A stretch of 64,000 nt of DNA from Rhopalosiphum padi (GCF_020882245.1 NC_083597.1:74936152-75000151); one strand, 5' to 3'. Counted from the first letter of the stretch, positions 11,625-26,848 are shown. Translations and numbers: made by a program. Notes: a model not told the origin generated them from the sequence alone.

Positions 11625-13801
11625 ATGGAATTATACTATATTCTTGTAACTAAAATACCTTTACATTTAGATTTCTTACTATATGATTTTGAATAATTAA
11701 ATAATATTTATTAACATGTTGCTATCTCATTTATTATACCCAACATGTATTTGACCTATTAACCATTGGATTTCACAATGGAAATATGTTTATTTTTAAA
11801 TACAATTAGTGGCATTTAAACACCAACTTTAATCCAGCATATTTCCAGTTTCTTCATATTTCTTTGTAATTGTTTTTAAATTTTAAAATATAATGAATAT
11901 TATTTTTAACAATATTTTCATAGTAAAATTAAATCTATTTTTAAAACATTGTACATTTTGACTAATAGATAAATCAACTTACCATATATATTGTGTAAGT
12001 AACCAGTTTTAATAAGCTTATATAAATATTACATTAAATAAGTTGGGACATATGGCAGTTGTAATTGTGTTTTGTTGGGGGCCTAACTATCGGTTTTATT
12101 CAACTTATTCATTGATATCTTTTGATGACTTTGATCTTCAAAAATGAAACCAATTGTTGATTATAAAATTATGAAATTACTAAAGCTATTCAATTAATCT
12201 TTGTGATTACTTATTAAAACTAAAACTAATATTCCAAAAAATAATTTAACTACAAAACAATTTCATGCAAGGCTTATACCGAATTAAAAAGTTAACAAAC
12301 ACTAAAAAATGTTTAGATTCTTTTACTTTAAGTTCCTTTCAAAAATAATTTTTCTTCAAAATGTTAATAATTGTAATTGCAATTATAAAATTGTATTAAA
12401 ATGTAAATTCTATATTGTATAATTTTAATATATTGAACAATTCTGTTTAGATCTCAACTTTCCCAACACAAGCTGAGCTTATAGAGGAAGTGTTGGAGCA
12501 ATGAATCTTTAGTCAATCTATTCTTTATATTTGAGCAAAAAATAAAATTATTATTAGTTATAGATCATTAAAGTAATATCATAAAAGTTTAGCTCATAGA
12601 CATTATATGAAGTATAATATTATTGATGTTTATTAAAAATTATTAAAATATATTCAACATTCATAACAATCATAACTACACAATTAGTAATATATTTATA
12701 TTATATTTTATAATAGATAGTTGGCTTTGAATTATCGGCCTCCATGTCAAGTAATTTACTAGAAATTTGAAACTCAAATTTAGAATATTATTGAAGCGTT
12801 TAGACACCATTATAAACTAATCAAGTGGTTCCATGATTTTATTAAACAAATAAAATATTTCAAGACTACATAAAGTTCAATTAAAACATCCGCAAGGATA
12901 CTTAAGGCAAATGTGTTAAAATGAAAAAATAATTTGTTATTACTTATTACATTGAATTCAAAAAATCTTAAGAGATTATTAGTAAAAAATATAAACATAA
13001 TTATATAATTTAATTAAGGATATGGAGTTAACAAATAATTAATAAAACATAAATTTAAAAAAAAAGTTTATTGTTATGGTATCTACCATAAAATTTCCTT
13101 GATTCTGATAACAAAATGTTACAAGTAAAATTTAACAGATTTATGATTTACAACATTTATTAAACAAAAAATACTGAACAAATAAGTATTAATGTTCATT
13201 CCATGTATTAGAGTGTTAACAAAATATTTTGAGTTCATTTAAGAATCAATTTTGTTAAGTTTCAATTGACAAAAGTTTTTTTTTTAATACAAATAATTTT
13301 TACAATGTAAATAAATAATTAGTTTAAAAGTATACAGTTGTAACATGACCCAAAATAATATAAAAATATTGAAACTAAACTACCTAACTAAAAAATATTA
13401 CAAACTAAATTCATAGTTGTTTCAGTTAATTATAAGGAACACTAAAACAAAGTTAAGACTAATTTAAAGTCAAATACATATTATGCATAATAAATTGTAT
13501 GAAGTTCACATTTCGTCAAAATAAAAATAATAATCCATAATGGAACATTATTTGATATATTATATTTATAATTTATAAAATTAATATAATGGAAGATCGT
13601 TAAAAATGATTCTTGTTACAACTTAATTTAATCTTAATGCCAGGCGAGTAATTGAGTGAAATTCATTTCAGAAGTATTTTTTGGGCTTTTATAAAATTAC
13701 ACAAGCAAACCGTGTTTGTTTAAGGAGTACAGGATTATTATAATTTCAATATCTGGACATCTGGTAACAAATACATCTGAAATGATCAATAGAAATACAT
13801 G
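11625..13801. other. Convergent AT-rich gap between MAIP1 and the ZIP gene
   Basis: No coding signal was found in 2.2 kb. AATAAA at 12541-12546 (+) and its complement TTTATT at 13067-13072 (-) are candidate polyadenylation signals for the two flanking genes. Short ORFs here are AT-rich and have no recognisable domains. Confidence 0.5.
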
Positions 13802-16800
13802 TTAAGGTCTATGAATATGAGGTGTCATTGTAGAGCAGTTGTTATGTTCATGGCTCAAATGGTCAAATTCTTTATGGGTATGTCCACCTGTAATTAAAAC
13901 TCATTTTAATACTTGTTAAATTAATAGTATAAGTTTGTCTTTTATTACCAAAAATTTCTAACATAACCATGAAGAAGAACCCAATCATGGTTAATAGTAA
14001 CTTGAGCAAACCAGGCGCTGTATCCTTTTTTCTTTCTCGATCTAGCACTTCAAAAAATGTAACATATAGGATTGTACCAGCAGCTAAGCCTTGTAAAGTT
14101 GCATTTCCAATTATATGATAATTTTGATCCAAATCATATGTATTCAATGTTAATAACAATCCCAATAATATACCTAAAATATATTATTAAGTTATTAAAA
14201 GTATTTAAAAAATATAGTTCATTTACAAATGTTTGAAATAAAATGTTAAAATAATAGGTATGTTTTATAATCAAATGCTCATTGGAGAAATTAAGATAGG
14301 AGATATTAGTATAATGATTACCTATGTTAAAATTTAATTTAATTTAATTTTCATAAGCTTGTGGTATTTAGTATACATATACAATGTGAAGTAATGGTCG
14401 TCACGGCCTTATAAAATTCTCTTACATATTAGTAAAGAAATTTAAAATGAAACTCGGATAAGAAATCAAGAATAGTAGTAAATACATAATAAATACTGTT
14501 TACAAGGCCGTACAAAATAAATTACATAAAATATTACTAAAACTAATATATTTAGAAAGTTATAGCTACCATAATGAATACAAATTTAATTTATGATGTA
14601 ATTGTTATTATTTAGCAAAAATGAAATCGCAATAAATGTAAATTATGCATAAAGTACACAGATATCAGTATTATAAAACTATTTTTAACATTGTACAGAA
14701 CATTTTATTTTCATAATTTGGTCATTTATATTAAAAACAAAATATATTTTAAAATTAGATTAAATATGAAGAATAATACTACTATACTTTTGTATTTTCT
14801 ATCAACTCAACTTCATATAGTTAACAATAAGGTATTCCAAATAAATAGACGTAATAAATTATATTTTTTAATACTAAAAACTACTGTAATTAATAGACAA
14901 ATCACATACTATTTTAATTTCAATAGAAATTCTTTTTAATAATTTTTTTAAAGAAATCTTCACAGACAAAAATACTATACAATCCATAACATAATATTAA
15001 ACATTATACTTATATAACAAAATTACCTACAAGCCAATAAACTGTTATAGAGACTTTAAACAATAGTAAGAAAAAAATAAAATAATTCCCAATTTTTTGT
15101 AGTTACTTTAATTTAAAATTAATATAAAAGTTGAAATGTTTTAGATCTAAATATAAACAATATACCTTACATTTTTAAAATTCAATACTTAAAGTATTTT
15201 CAACATTTTTATTTGAATTATTTTATGTTTATAGACATAGGTTAAGTAAAAATTTCTAGTTCCCAGGAATATTATTACAGAATACCAATATTAGTATTTT
15301 TCTGAACTCTATAAAATAGTCAACAGTGTTGTAAGTTTATAATAAATAATAATTAAAATAATCTAATATGCATTTAAAATACATAAATCAAATAGATTTA
15401 TATTAAATCAATATGTATTTTATAAAATTATAATAGGAACTTTTTAAATACTAAGCAAATTTTTTAAATTCTGATTTATGTTAAAAAATATTTTAGAAGT
15501 TAATTATCAAACACAATCACTGTAAATACATCCAATGTATTACTTCATGCAGAATCTAAAATGTTATAAATTACTACTCGCAAAATTCTATTAATAATTA
15601 AAGTTAACAAAAATATGTTTATTTGCCAGTATTATTAATTTTTTTAAATAATTCTGAGCTTAAAATAACCCGACCTACACTTGCTTAATGCATTTTTTAG
15701 CATATTTATGCTAAGTAAAATTATGAAGTATTAACTGAGAAAATTAAAAAAATCACCTTTAGAATACCTCAAAAATAAATAAAATTATCTATAAAAAATG
15801 ATTAGAACACGATTAAACATAAAAATTTAATTATTGTCTAAATTGAAGGTGTTGATAAAAATCATTATTGTATAAAGCCATTACATTTTTCCATATCTCA
15901 AGAATCATAAATAAATAATTAACATAATATTTGAGGAACTATTTTTTAAGGACTACTAATACTAGTAATAAATTCTAGGCTCTACACTATAATATAACCT
16001 ATATTCCACTACTTTGGGATTACTTCACCAACATGTATTTAAATGCAAAAACATATTTATATTCCATACCTATTAAATAAACATAGTTATATCATTTATA
16101 TTAACAATGTAATTAATTACTAATTACTTTGATTTGATTGAATTTAATTAATGAAATGAGATGATAATCAATTATTAATTAAGTATAAATAAAAATTGTT
16201 TTAACTTACCAAAAGGCGATACCAGGGTAAGAACAACAATATTTAAGATGATATTTGTCAAAGACGAACATGAAGTTACTAATTTTATGCCAATACAAAA
16301 TAATATAGTACATTCATGAATAGAAACTGCTAAAAATAGGAAACCCATATTTTCCATATTTTCTTCCAAACCAATAGCTAGTCCTTCCATAACTGAATGA
16401 AATGATAATGCTAGTACAACTAACAGACTTCTTAAATTATGTACATGAGACATTTCATTATTATTTTGTTCAATTTGGCAATCTGGAGTTCCTGTTCCTT
16501 GATCTACACTAACAGAATTAACATCATCAGCAGACTTGACTGCTGTCAACTGACTATTGGTCCATTGTAATAGTCTATCACAGTGTCGTGTAGTTTTTGC
16601 TTTACTACGTTTTTTATGTTTTTTAACAAAGTGCTTTACAGATTCTTCAACAAAGTAGACAAGAAAAAAACCCATACAAACAACCAGTTCAGTAAGTGGA
16701 TAATGTTGATAGTGTTCCGGTAAATGTCCGATAAGGCTCTCCCTCACTTCCGGTATCAAATGAGCAAAACAGGTAGCTAGCAACACACCTCCGCCCAAAC

Positions 16801-17022
16801 TTAAACATAATGAAACTAGATACTCCAGCTGAAACATAAATTTCAAACAATAAACTATAATTCACAATTATTTTTATTAATACTTACTGTATTTGATGTC
16901 AGCGAATCTGTAGATTTGTTGGTTAATAGTTTTCTGGATACAAGTAGGGGTGTGAAACCAAAAATTAGTCTCGAAACTATCGACAAGGCAATAATCAGCG
17001 CCTTAGCACTGTACTGATCCAT
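13802..17022 (-). CDS. ZIP-family zinc transporter (SLC39A1/2/3-like)
   Basis: Predicted 354-residue, eight-helix transporter that brings zinc into the cytosol, most like the ZIP1-3 branch. Exons on the minus strand: 16888-17022, 16210-16828, 13949-14173, 13802-13887; the third intron side is about 2 kb. Helix 2 carries SLGGGVLLATCFAHLIPE. A long loop between helices 3 and 4 (about residues 115-170) is basic and then acidic. Helix 4 has the metal-site motif HSVMEGLAIGLEE (H189, E193). Helix 5 has HECTILFCIG (H216, E217). Later helices include GNATLQGLAAGTILYVTFFE. The short last exon adds a histidine-rich tail (GGHTHKEFDH, SHEH) that may bind metal. The helix-5 HE pair is unusual, because ZIP1-3 proteins normally have HK there. 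Confidence 0.93.
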
Positions 17023-20000
17023 ATTAATCTATTAATGTATTTTCACCGAACTAAGATTTTTCTATTTGTTGTCTTTGACATCACTTGGAAACAGGCCCAA
17101 CTCCAACGGCCACCACCATCGCAGAAAAATACTTTGCGTTACATTTAGACTAAATTCAAATCAAATGTTCACAAAAAAAAATATTAACGAACGCACACAC
17201 CCGAATTGCCGACCAACGGTGGCAATAAATTTATCAGAACTGTCGACTCTGCTGAGTGTCGGGAAAGTTATCTGGATGTATACCTACAACTACATGTGCA
17301 GTCCAAGTGCATGTATGCAACCAATTTACAAACGGATATTAGATACGGAATTCAGTATTTCAGTGTTTCTAAAAAATTGAAAAAGGCATTTTCAATGATT
17401 GAGGTTATCTCGGAACTCCCAAAGACGATAGCAAGATTTCGACCGCAGTGATTCACAATTTAATCACAAACGGCTAGACCGTGATACAACAACTTACTAC
17501 AATTATTAATAATGCCACCACGGCCTTAGAAGATAATAAGGTCGGAGTGGTCGGACAACGTGTCTACCAGTTCTGTATCTAAGACTGTAGCTGTAATTAT
17601 AACAATGTACACTTATTTATAGTTGCGAGTGGTAATCATTTACTAACACCTACCTGAGGACAAAATAGAGCTGATCGGAGATTACATTTTTTACCTAGTA
17701 AATTTTCAGTAGGTAAAAAAATAGGAGGGATTGACGGTTTAATACATTTTTATTTTTGTTGTATTGGACTTGGACTATTTAAGTATTTGAACATTTTAAA
17801 CAATGAACAATAATATTATGTTAGAGTATTATTTTAGTAGATAATATATAATTGAATTAACATGACGTAACAACTTTCAATAAACTTACTCATTTATACT
17901 GCTGTTTTCTTTTTTTTTATGATTTAAAGTAAACAAAATTTTTCGATTTTAATGTTACTAATTTAAGCGTTGCGCAACAAACAGCAATTATATTGGTGCT
18001 AAATATATTATTGTGGGGACTGAAGAGCGCACAACACATTAATATTTAATATACGGTTACTAAATACGGAGACGCAGTATAAAAATAAAAAAATATTAAT
18101 CAGCGTTCGGCGACAATTTAATTCGATATTTCGCAGGATATCATGCCGATATTAGCAATACTTGCGGGCATAGTGTATATTTATTATTTGTGAACTCGAA
18201 GTCATAAATAGGTCGATTTAATCTTTGTACTAAAAAATACTGCTGTTCATAAATATTAAAATAATTACTCAGTACCTGCTAAATAGTGCTAATAAGTAGT
18301 AATAACGTCATACTTATCTTTATTTGCTACTTCGCTAGTGAAAAATGAGTAGGCAGACAGTACAAAAAATCCAAAAAAATATAAGCAATATTCATATTAT
18401 GTTACACATTAATTATTAAACCATTTATACCAATATAGTATTTAATAACAGGTACGTTATTTAAAACGTTTCTAATAAAAAATAATGCTTGCCGTGCATT
18501 AGAATTCAAATAACAAATTTAAAAATCAATTACATCGTGTAAATCATGTACAACATAACCAATGCATTTAAAGATATGAAATTAAAATACCTAATTGTAT
18601 TATGAAATATAAAAATAATATATTACATTCCATTCTCTGTTGACTATACAATTTAAATTATAATATGAATGCATACATACGATAAAAAAGTGTCAACCGC
18701 CTAGCAATAATTAAATTATACTTATTTAGTTATACAAGCATACTATTTATTTATGGCACCTAGCTAAGTGACAATTATGGTTATTGTCGCTGATCTTGAC
18801 TTTCAAATGGGGTAAATGCCCTATTTATTCTTTAAAATATCGCAGTTTTAAGTTTAAAAATGTATAGATATAACATTCTGGTAACATAATTTCGAATTGT
18901 GCTACTGAAATAACGAATAAAAAAAAACTACAATAAAGAGAGTAAAGTATGAATTTACTATAGTAAATATTAAATGTAGCTCGTAATTGAGTAAATCACA
19001 GACCACAGTACCTAATAGATAATAGATAATATTGTATTAAAATTTAATTCAATGATAAATTGTAGGAATGTATATTATTCTGAGCTAAGTCATTATCAAC
19101 ATCTATTTTTAATAATATTTTTTCTATGTTGTATGCAATTATATTATTATATTAATATATTTTCTTATAATTTGGTAAGTTGAATTACTTTATGTTTACC
19201 AATAAAATCATATCACACAAATTAATAATGGTATATAAGTACAATATACCCCTAAATGTATGGATTGATGTAAAGCTTTGTATAGGTATATTCGTAGTAT
19301 AATTAATAGACAGATGGTTTAAAATTAATCTAAATATTTTGAATAATTTTATTTTATTTAAAAAATAAATTCACAATATTGTGAAAAGTTTTAAATCTAT
19401 GAAAATTTGAACTTATAACGTATATATGAAAAATAAATAGTGTATTTACTATTTTTAACATTTTAAAGCTTCTATAAAACGACTTATACAAATTCATATT
19501 AAATATTCAAGATTTTTTTTAAGAAACAAACATATATAATTATAAACATAAATCAAAAAATATAGAAGAAAACATTTTTCAAATTTCAAGTATCAAATTA
19601 ATTTATTAAATTATATCAAAATCGACAAAATTCAAATAAATAGTTCAAAATCAGACACTTATATTTTTAAAATTATATTGTGTCTTCTAACTGTTAATAT
19701 AAAATATATTCTATATGCAAATTTTAGATGTCTAAAATTATTCCTTTCTTAATAAATTACAAACATAAGAAAAAAATCGATTGGTCAAAATTGGTGTTAC
19801 GGAAATAAGAATATTCCTGTTGGTTGTTTCCCGTTGTTTTTCCAATTATAAAGAAGAGTTTAATTTAGATTAAACATTTTACTAGCAACCGTCGATAATG
19901 TTGAAGATTGAAGCAATTTTCCTGCTTCAAGCCACGATTATAAACAAAAACAAGTAAAAACCCCATATTGTATTATCAATAATAAGCTTAGAACATTAAA

Positions 20001-23000
20001 AATTATATAACATGTACCGCCATATTGGTGAGTTCTAGCTTAGTTACCTATGTATGCGTAACTACCATAACTCAAATTATAAACGATGAAACTGATGAAA
20101 GTATGAAACTCATTGCATGAACTGACATGAATAGTTTAAAAATATTGATGATTTAATCTTGTAATTTTAAATAACAAGTTATACATTTTAAATTCAGTTT
20201 ATTTAATATACATTGATATCACAAAATTAGAAGCCTATTTAAAGTTCAAAATAAAAAATGTATTTTTAATTTTTTTTAAAAAATAATGTTTTCTAATAAT
20301 AAGCAAATACCTAAAAAATGAACATAATATATTAATTATAGGCCATTACCTACTTATTTATATTTATAGTTTATTACAAAAGAATATTATTGTATTCTGT
20401 ATTTTTTTTTAATCGTTATTATTTTATTTTTTACGCTCTGATCTATTTACATTATTTTATTATAATATATAATAACTAATCAGCATATTTTTTGTTAATT
20501 ATTAAATTTTACATAAATAATTTAAAAAAGAAGGATCATTCATTAGTAACATTTTAATTTATGAATTTTTACTATAATAAGTCGTGACACTATATTTTTT
20601 TTTAATAATATAAACCGAATGGATCATTCGGAAGGGAAATAGTCATAGTTCTTGATATGTTAATATCTGGAGTTACTATAGATAATAAATAATAATTAAT
20701 CATAGGGTTTTTTTTATTGATTTTAGACATTTCGTATTATAGTTTATTTGTAAATTTATAGGTGAGATAGTCCATAAAAACATTAGTACCTACGCAACAA
20801 CAGTTATACACTTGTACGCACGTGTTGCTTGTTAAATTAAAAAGTCGTCACGGAAAAAATAAAATTAATACAATTTCGGATTCTATAACTTTTTCAAAAA
20901 GTAACTATACGTCACAGACCACAGTTATAAAGAAGTTTATTACTAATAGATTGAAAAATGAATAATACTGTTATTGCTTATTATAGATAAAATATTATGT
21001 GGTATTAATTACTATATTTAGCTCCATATAGGTAATATTGTATGTGCCAGGTGCCTCAGTGCTTGTATGGCTATATCATGGTTCATGACCGTAGCATTGG
21101 CTAATAATGATTGACATTATTTAAAATTCATCAAAAATGTAATTTCAGTTAATTTTTAGATCAATCACAGTTTTACAAAGAAAAATAAACAAAAATAACA
21201 AATTACAGATTCTAGGAATACAGTTGATTGACCACTTTATTTTCAGTGTGCTTCCATATATACCAACCAATCTCTATACATATTTAATCTTTTTATTTTT
21301 TACATATTATTATTTATTTTTATAAGTACAGTTATAAAAAAGTAATTAGTACAGTTTTATAAGTTTATTTTTAATCACTAATTAGTAAGTATAGAAGTTA
21401 TAAAAAAATGTAGTAGGTGCTTATATAAATATGTAATGGATGATTGCGTTGGTTTGTGTTTACGTTATTGAGTTGAGAAGTTGAGATACCTTCTCCACCG
21501 AAGACCATTCTTTCGGGATGCTTAAATTATATATTCATATATAGAACCTATATAAATTATACCTACTATATTTAAAGATCTTGAAATATAATATAGTCAT
21601 ATATATATTATTATGGTTCTCTAATAATGCTATTTTTAAATTTTTAAAAACCATTTTCAGTGATTTGGTGTTGATAGAGTTTTTTTTATTATTAATAAAT
21701 AATTGTGAGAAAACTGAGCACCATGCACGATGTTCCGTGTTGTACGTATCATTATGGAAGGTTCAATTACTTACATACCAAGGTGAATTAATTATTGTTC
21801 TGAAGGATAATGATTGTAAAGATAGTATAATTTTTAAATTTGAGTTTTTGTATGTTCACCAAAATTTAATTTCATAAGAAACAAAAAGTAGGATAATTAG
21901 TTTATATATATTAATATTTGTTTGCAGTGATAGGTATTATATATTTTTATAGGGAACGTAATTGATGAAGTCTATGATGTAAATATTTAAACATTTAAAA
22001 TTATTTTAATGTAAGTTGTCATGAGTGAGTCGTCTATCTAGATTTTAGACTATTATAGATAGTAGATACATCTCAAGATATTTTACGGACTATTCAGTTG
22101 GTATATAAATATTACTGTTGTTATAGACCGGATTCCTATCACGAGGGTTTAATATTTAATGGTTATGTAGAAGAATTTCGATTCATTCATTTTTAATCTC
22201 CATTTTAAGAACTAAGTTTGTGGTTGGTTAAGAATTTAAGATAATTTTAGAGTTGAAAATGCTATATCAGGATTTAGGTTAGAAGCAATATACTACTATT
22301 ATCGGAAAAAGAACCAAGAGATGATATAAAACTGTATCATTATAAAGAACATTTTAATTTCTAGTTATCTCGAAAATTAAAATTATAAGAGCATATTAAG
22401 AACATATACTTAATATTAAAGATTTACTTTCTAACTATAAATAATATAATTATATATGTTTTTTTTATTAGCCTCTGTAGTATAAAATTAAAGAAAAAAT
22501 AACATGGAGATATGAGCATTTAGTAGGAGAATGGTAATATACCCAATAACGCTTCGGATGAAGATTGAAGACAAATACGTAGGAGGAAGGACGTTTAAAC
22601 AGAATATTCTTGAGGTTGCACTAAGTTTCCTCAAGATGGATGGATCGAGAGAAAGTGAAATAATAATAGGAAAAGTCAAAGGAGTAGAATATGGCTGAGC
22701 CATTTAAACGTGGCTATATTATATTATATTATTATTTAGTGTAATAATGACTATTAATAAACTAAAGTTGAAGGTAATTATTGAAATAACAAAACACTGT
22801 GCCATAATGCCATATATGGTATCTTGTACTAAATTTTTAAGTTTTTTGACTGAATTTAAAAGGACCATATTTTTATATTTAGATTTTTATACCGTTTAGG
22901 ATTATACTGATACGAACTTCTTTTAAATTCTAAACAGAGTGTTAAATAGTGTTATGTATTGAATTTATTTGTTTTACAATGACCCAATGACGTCTAATCA

Positions 23001-24600
23001 ACAAATGTTTAGATCTTATAAACTATTTAATTACTCACATTTTGTTTATTTGAATTTGAATTTAGGATTTAGATACATAAAAATGTTCAAAAGATGTATT
23101 GTATAATTTACAGTAAAAAAAAATTGTTTTCGTTAAAAAAAAAGTTTGAATCGTCACAGAATTCTCCTTACCTAAATGTTATTAAAAATCTAAATGACTG
23201 AAAATATGATCCTTATGTAAAATTACTTAAAATTCCAAAAAATGGAATTGTAATAACTTCATTATTAAAGGATAAAGTGGCGCTTCAATTGACATGAATC
23301 ACCCTATGTATTATATATATAGTTACCCGTACCTATATAGTTTATATATACGATAATTAGTGTAAAAATATCACTTGAATAAAAAATATTCTATTTTGGT
23401 TGTATATATTATATTATCTACAAAGTACATCCTATACATGTGACTACATAATTGAGTAATGGATAATTGGATAAACATATAAAAAAAATCATGTGGCTAA
23501 GTATAATTTTATGTAAGAACGTGTTTATATTTATTTATCCCTATCTTATCGAACACAACTGGGCCACATAAAAACTTGGTTCAAAGAATGCATAATTATA
23601 AAATGTTAATTCCATATTATTCTCTTCAACAATATTATTTCATACATAACATTTGAAACTGATCTGAATAACTGAGTAATAAGTACATTATTATATATAA
23701 TAATACCATGGTTATCTACACAGTATAGACATTCGTAGTATACCACCTATTAATCAATGGTTAACTATGCCTATATAGTATATACATACTTATATAATCC
23801 GTAGTTAAATTTAGATGGCTACTGAATTGTATTCTAGTTATATTTATTTTTATTGACATGACCACAGGTTGTAGTATATATATATATAAATAATTATTAT
23901 ATTTGATTTACATAACTGATGATATGTTTTAATTGCGTTTTAAATGATACTGTCTATAATATTTAGCTATACAGTCCCTGATTTAACCTATATATATTTG
24001 TATCATAATGTGTAGACTATAGCTAGGTAATCTATAATAGTATAATATATTCCATATAATAGTTAAACATGTTTAATCATTAATAATTTGATTTTAAAAA
24101 CATGTCAATATATATAAAATTTGATGTTAATTGTTAGAAATTTTACATTCCATTTCCATACAATCAATATAATGAAGCAAAATAAGCAATATATAATTTT
24201 CTGATCCTAAAAAGTAATCTCTTGTACTCGTATTAAAAAAAAATGATGATGCTATGCAATAAAAATACATGTATAATGTAAAATATGTACCTAATTTTTT
24301 ATTAAGCCAAGTGGTAAGTAGGTATATAATAAAAAAATAATTAGGGAGATTGATTTTCTTAGAATATTTTTAATTTATATGTTCCTCGATTTGTATTTGT
24401 TATGCGAGTTATCTACGTTTTCTCCTTCATATTCTTAGTAATTTATACTGATCTGTGTCTGTTAAAAATGCACTCCACATTAATATGATAACATTTAAAA
24501 ATTAGAATGTATTACTAGAAAATATGTAGCATGTATAATGGTTGGATAAATTTACCAAAAATTAATGATTTTAGTTATTTTTTGTAATTAAATAAACTTT
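17023..24600. other. Gene-poor AT-rich region
   Basis: No supported gene was found in about 7.5 kb. The first 550 bases are richer in GC and probably hold the ZIP promoter and 5' UTR. Short ORFs at 17066, 21581 and 22488 lack recognisable domains or convincing exon structure. A stretch near 22928 (TTCTAAACAGAGTGTTAAAT and beyond) resembles the left end of the 24.6-kb element and is probably a decayed relative. Confidence 0.55.
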
Positions 24601-25556
24601 TAGATTCTGAACGGAGTGATGAATGTATTGATTTTACAATGATGTGTGGTTTTTATTTTTTTTATTTTTGTGTCTGTCATTACGTTTTGGACTTTTGGAG
24701 TAGTAATTATGCTTTGATTTTTTACTTCAGTCCCGCTTTGAAAAGAAAATTGAATCTATTTGGTACTTTGGGGGGGGGGGGGGGGTCAAAAGTAAACAAT
24801 TTCCAGTAGTTTTCAAAAGCGTCAGAAAAAACCTTGAGAAAATAATGGAAAAACGGGAGTCTTTACGCATAACCACTTTTCGACAAAATCGATTTTTTGA
24901 TTTTGCTGTAACTCAAAAATGAATAATTGTAAATACTTGAAACTTTTACCAAATTTTTATATTGTATATAATGTTTATCTATTTACGATTAAATTTTCAA
25001 AATATTTAGAATTTTTTTAAACTATTTATAGAGCATTGAAATTTTCGAGTTTTCTAAATTTTTTTTCTTGAAATGCCGATAACAAAATTTGGTTTTCAAA
25101 AACTCTTTAAAATTTAATTAAAGGTTTATTATAAGTTATTCTTATTGTAGTAAAAAAAAATCAAAAATCGTTAGTCACAATTTTTGTTTTAAGCATTAAA
25201 AGTTCAAATGCTCACAAAACATGTCAAAATCGCGAAAATTTACAAGGAATTTTGAAGTTGAATATTCATAAAATTTTTGTAATATATATCTAAGGTTAAA
25301 ATACCCAACACAAGGTTCTCCATAACTTTTTCTTCAAATAACTGTAAAAAGAAAACCCCAGCGTTAATATAGAAAACATTTTATGAGCGTATGAAATTTA
25401 TTTTATTATAAAATCTAGTAAAATTATGATATATATTACCATTTAAATATAGGCACAGATTAAATACTGTGTGTATTTAATCTATGCTGTAGGTAATAAT
25501 ATAATATATCCTACTAATTATCCTTGACTTACAAATCATCTCCGTTTAGAATCGTT
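24601..25556. mobile_element. Non-autonomous DNA element with inverted ends, about 955 bp
   Basis: GATTCTGAACGGAGTGAT near 24604 and the inverted GATTCTAAACGGAGATGAT (plus strand 25532-25555) form imperfect terminal inverted repeats. The interior has no ORF and holds a G16 tract. The internal segment GATGAATGTATTGATTTTAC recurs in the receptor intron near 46725-46745, so it is a dispersed family. The exact ends and target duplication are not clear. Confidence 0.6.
24770..24785 (+). repeat. G16 homopolymer
   Basis: Sixteen consecutive G bases lie in otherwise AT-rich DNA, inside the 24.6-kb element. Length may be unreliable in assembly. Confidence 0.95.
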
Positions 25557-26199
25557 TTTCGTATACAATGATACCTGTCATTGCATTCAAATTTAACACA
25601 TTCATTATAGTAGTCTACTCGCCATCTCTACTATATACAGCAAAGCGATAGGTACCTACTACCTACCCAATTTTTTTCATTACATTTATTGATTTATTAT
25701 TATTTTATATCTATGAAATGTTCAAAATATTTATTTATAAATAATAATTATAAGCTATATTTTATTTATACTAGGTACTTTATTATTACTCTACGAGGGT
25801 TTACATAAAAGTCTGTGGACTGTGATAGTATGACTATTGACTAAGGTCGCATTATTTAAGTCAGCCGGCAGAAGAATAGGACCACGTAGTTATTATAATA
25901 TGATTTGTAAACAAATTTACTATTTTTAACAAGAATTTTTAATAGGTATATAGTTTTTTAAATTAATTCTATGTCACGTAGGTACTTATAATAATAACTA
26001 TAGTATCTAGAACTATATAGGTAAGTAATATGTATAGGACATTTTTTACATTATTTGTAAAATTATCATATAAATATTTAATCTAAAAGAAAATATTTTT
26101 TTATTAACAGGAATTTTTAATATATTTATATTTTTCATTTTTTTTTTTCAATTATGACTGACGGAAAACTAATAAAGCTTAGTAGCTTGCAAAAATTTA

Positions 26200-26283
26200 C
26201 TCGGTAAACAACCTCGTAGAAGACTTAGACAGCGATGGCTAGATAGAGTAATGATGCAAGATATAAGAGTTGTCGATGAATAA
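26200..26283 (+). pseudogene. Remnant of a non-LTR retrotransposon reverse-transcriptase C terminus
   Basis: One frame reads LGKQPRRRLRQRWLDRVMMQ and on to a stop. This resembles the GxRPRGRPRxRWxDxV motif that ends many insect reverse-transcriptase ORFs. No other conserved part was found nearby, and stops follow at once. It is a short decayed fragment. Confidence 0.55.
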
Positions 26284-26848
26284 GTAGGATTGAAATTGAC
26301 CAAATTAATGGAAAAATTTAGTGGAAGCACTGAAAGCTGATCGAATTTATAGAAGTATTAAAAATGATAGTAAAGACAATTCTTAACATTTACTTTTAAT
26401 AATTTTAGTAATTTAGTTGTGGTTGATGTACTTATACATACTAATTATTAGTATAGGTAGTAAGTTCTTTGAATTTTTCGCCTCTTTATGAACATCGTAT
26501 GGGGTGGAATTGCGCTAGCATTGCTTACCGTTCTTCTTCTTCTGTCATTTCTATTCTTGAGCTGGTTTACTTGGCGCTCTCAAAGTCACATTTTCAGAAT
26601 ACCTCCTTCCATATCTCTTTTTTGGCTGGCTAGTTATAATTAATAATTTAAATAGGTATAACACTGTATACAAGGACTTTGATGATGGTTCACACAGTGA
26701 GTCCGAAAGGTCCGTGGTTTGAAGAAATAGGTGCGGTATATATACCTACCTCAGTTATACCATAAATTAATAACACTACTATACGTCTATACACAGTGTT
26801 AATGAGTTAATGTGTTATAAATATATATGGTTATACTATAGTCTAAAG

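Noticed and set aside
17066..17451. Two overlapping ORFs upstream of the ZIP gene
   Set aside because: They lie in the probable ZIP promoter region and resemble no protein family I know.
21581..22703. ORFs of 98 and 71 codons in the desert
   Set aside because: Biased, AT-driven composition, no domains, no credible splice partners or leader.
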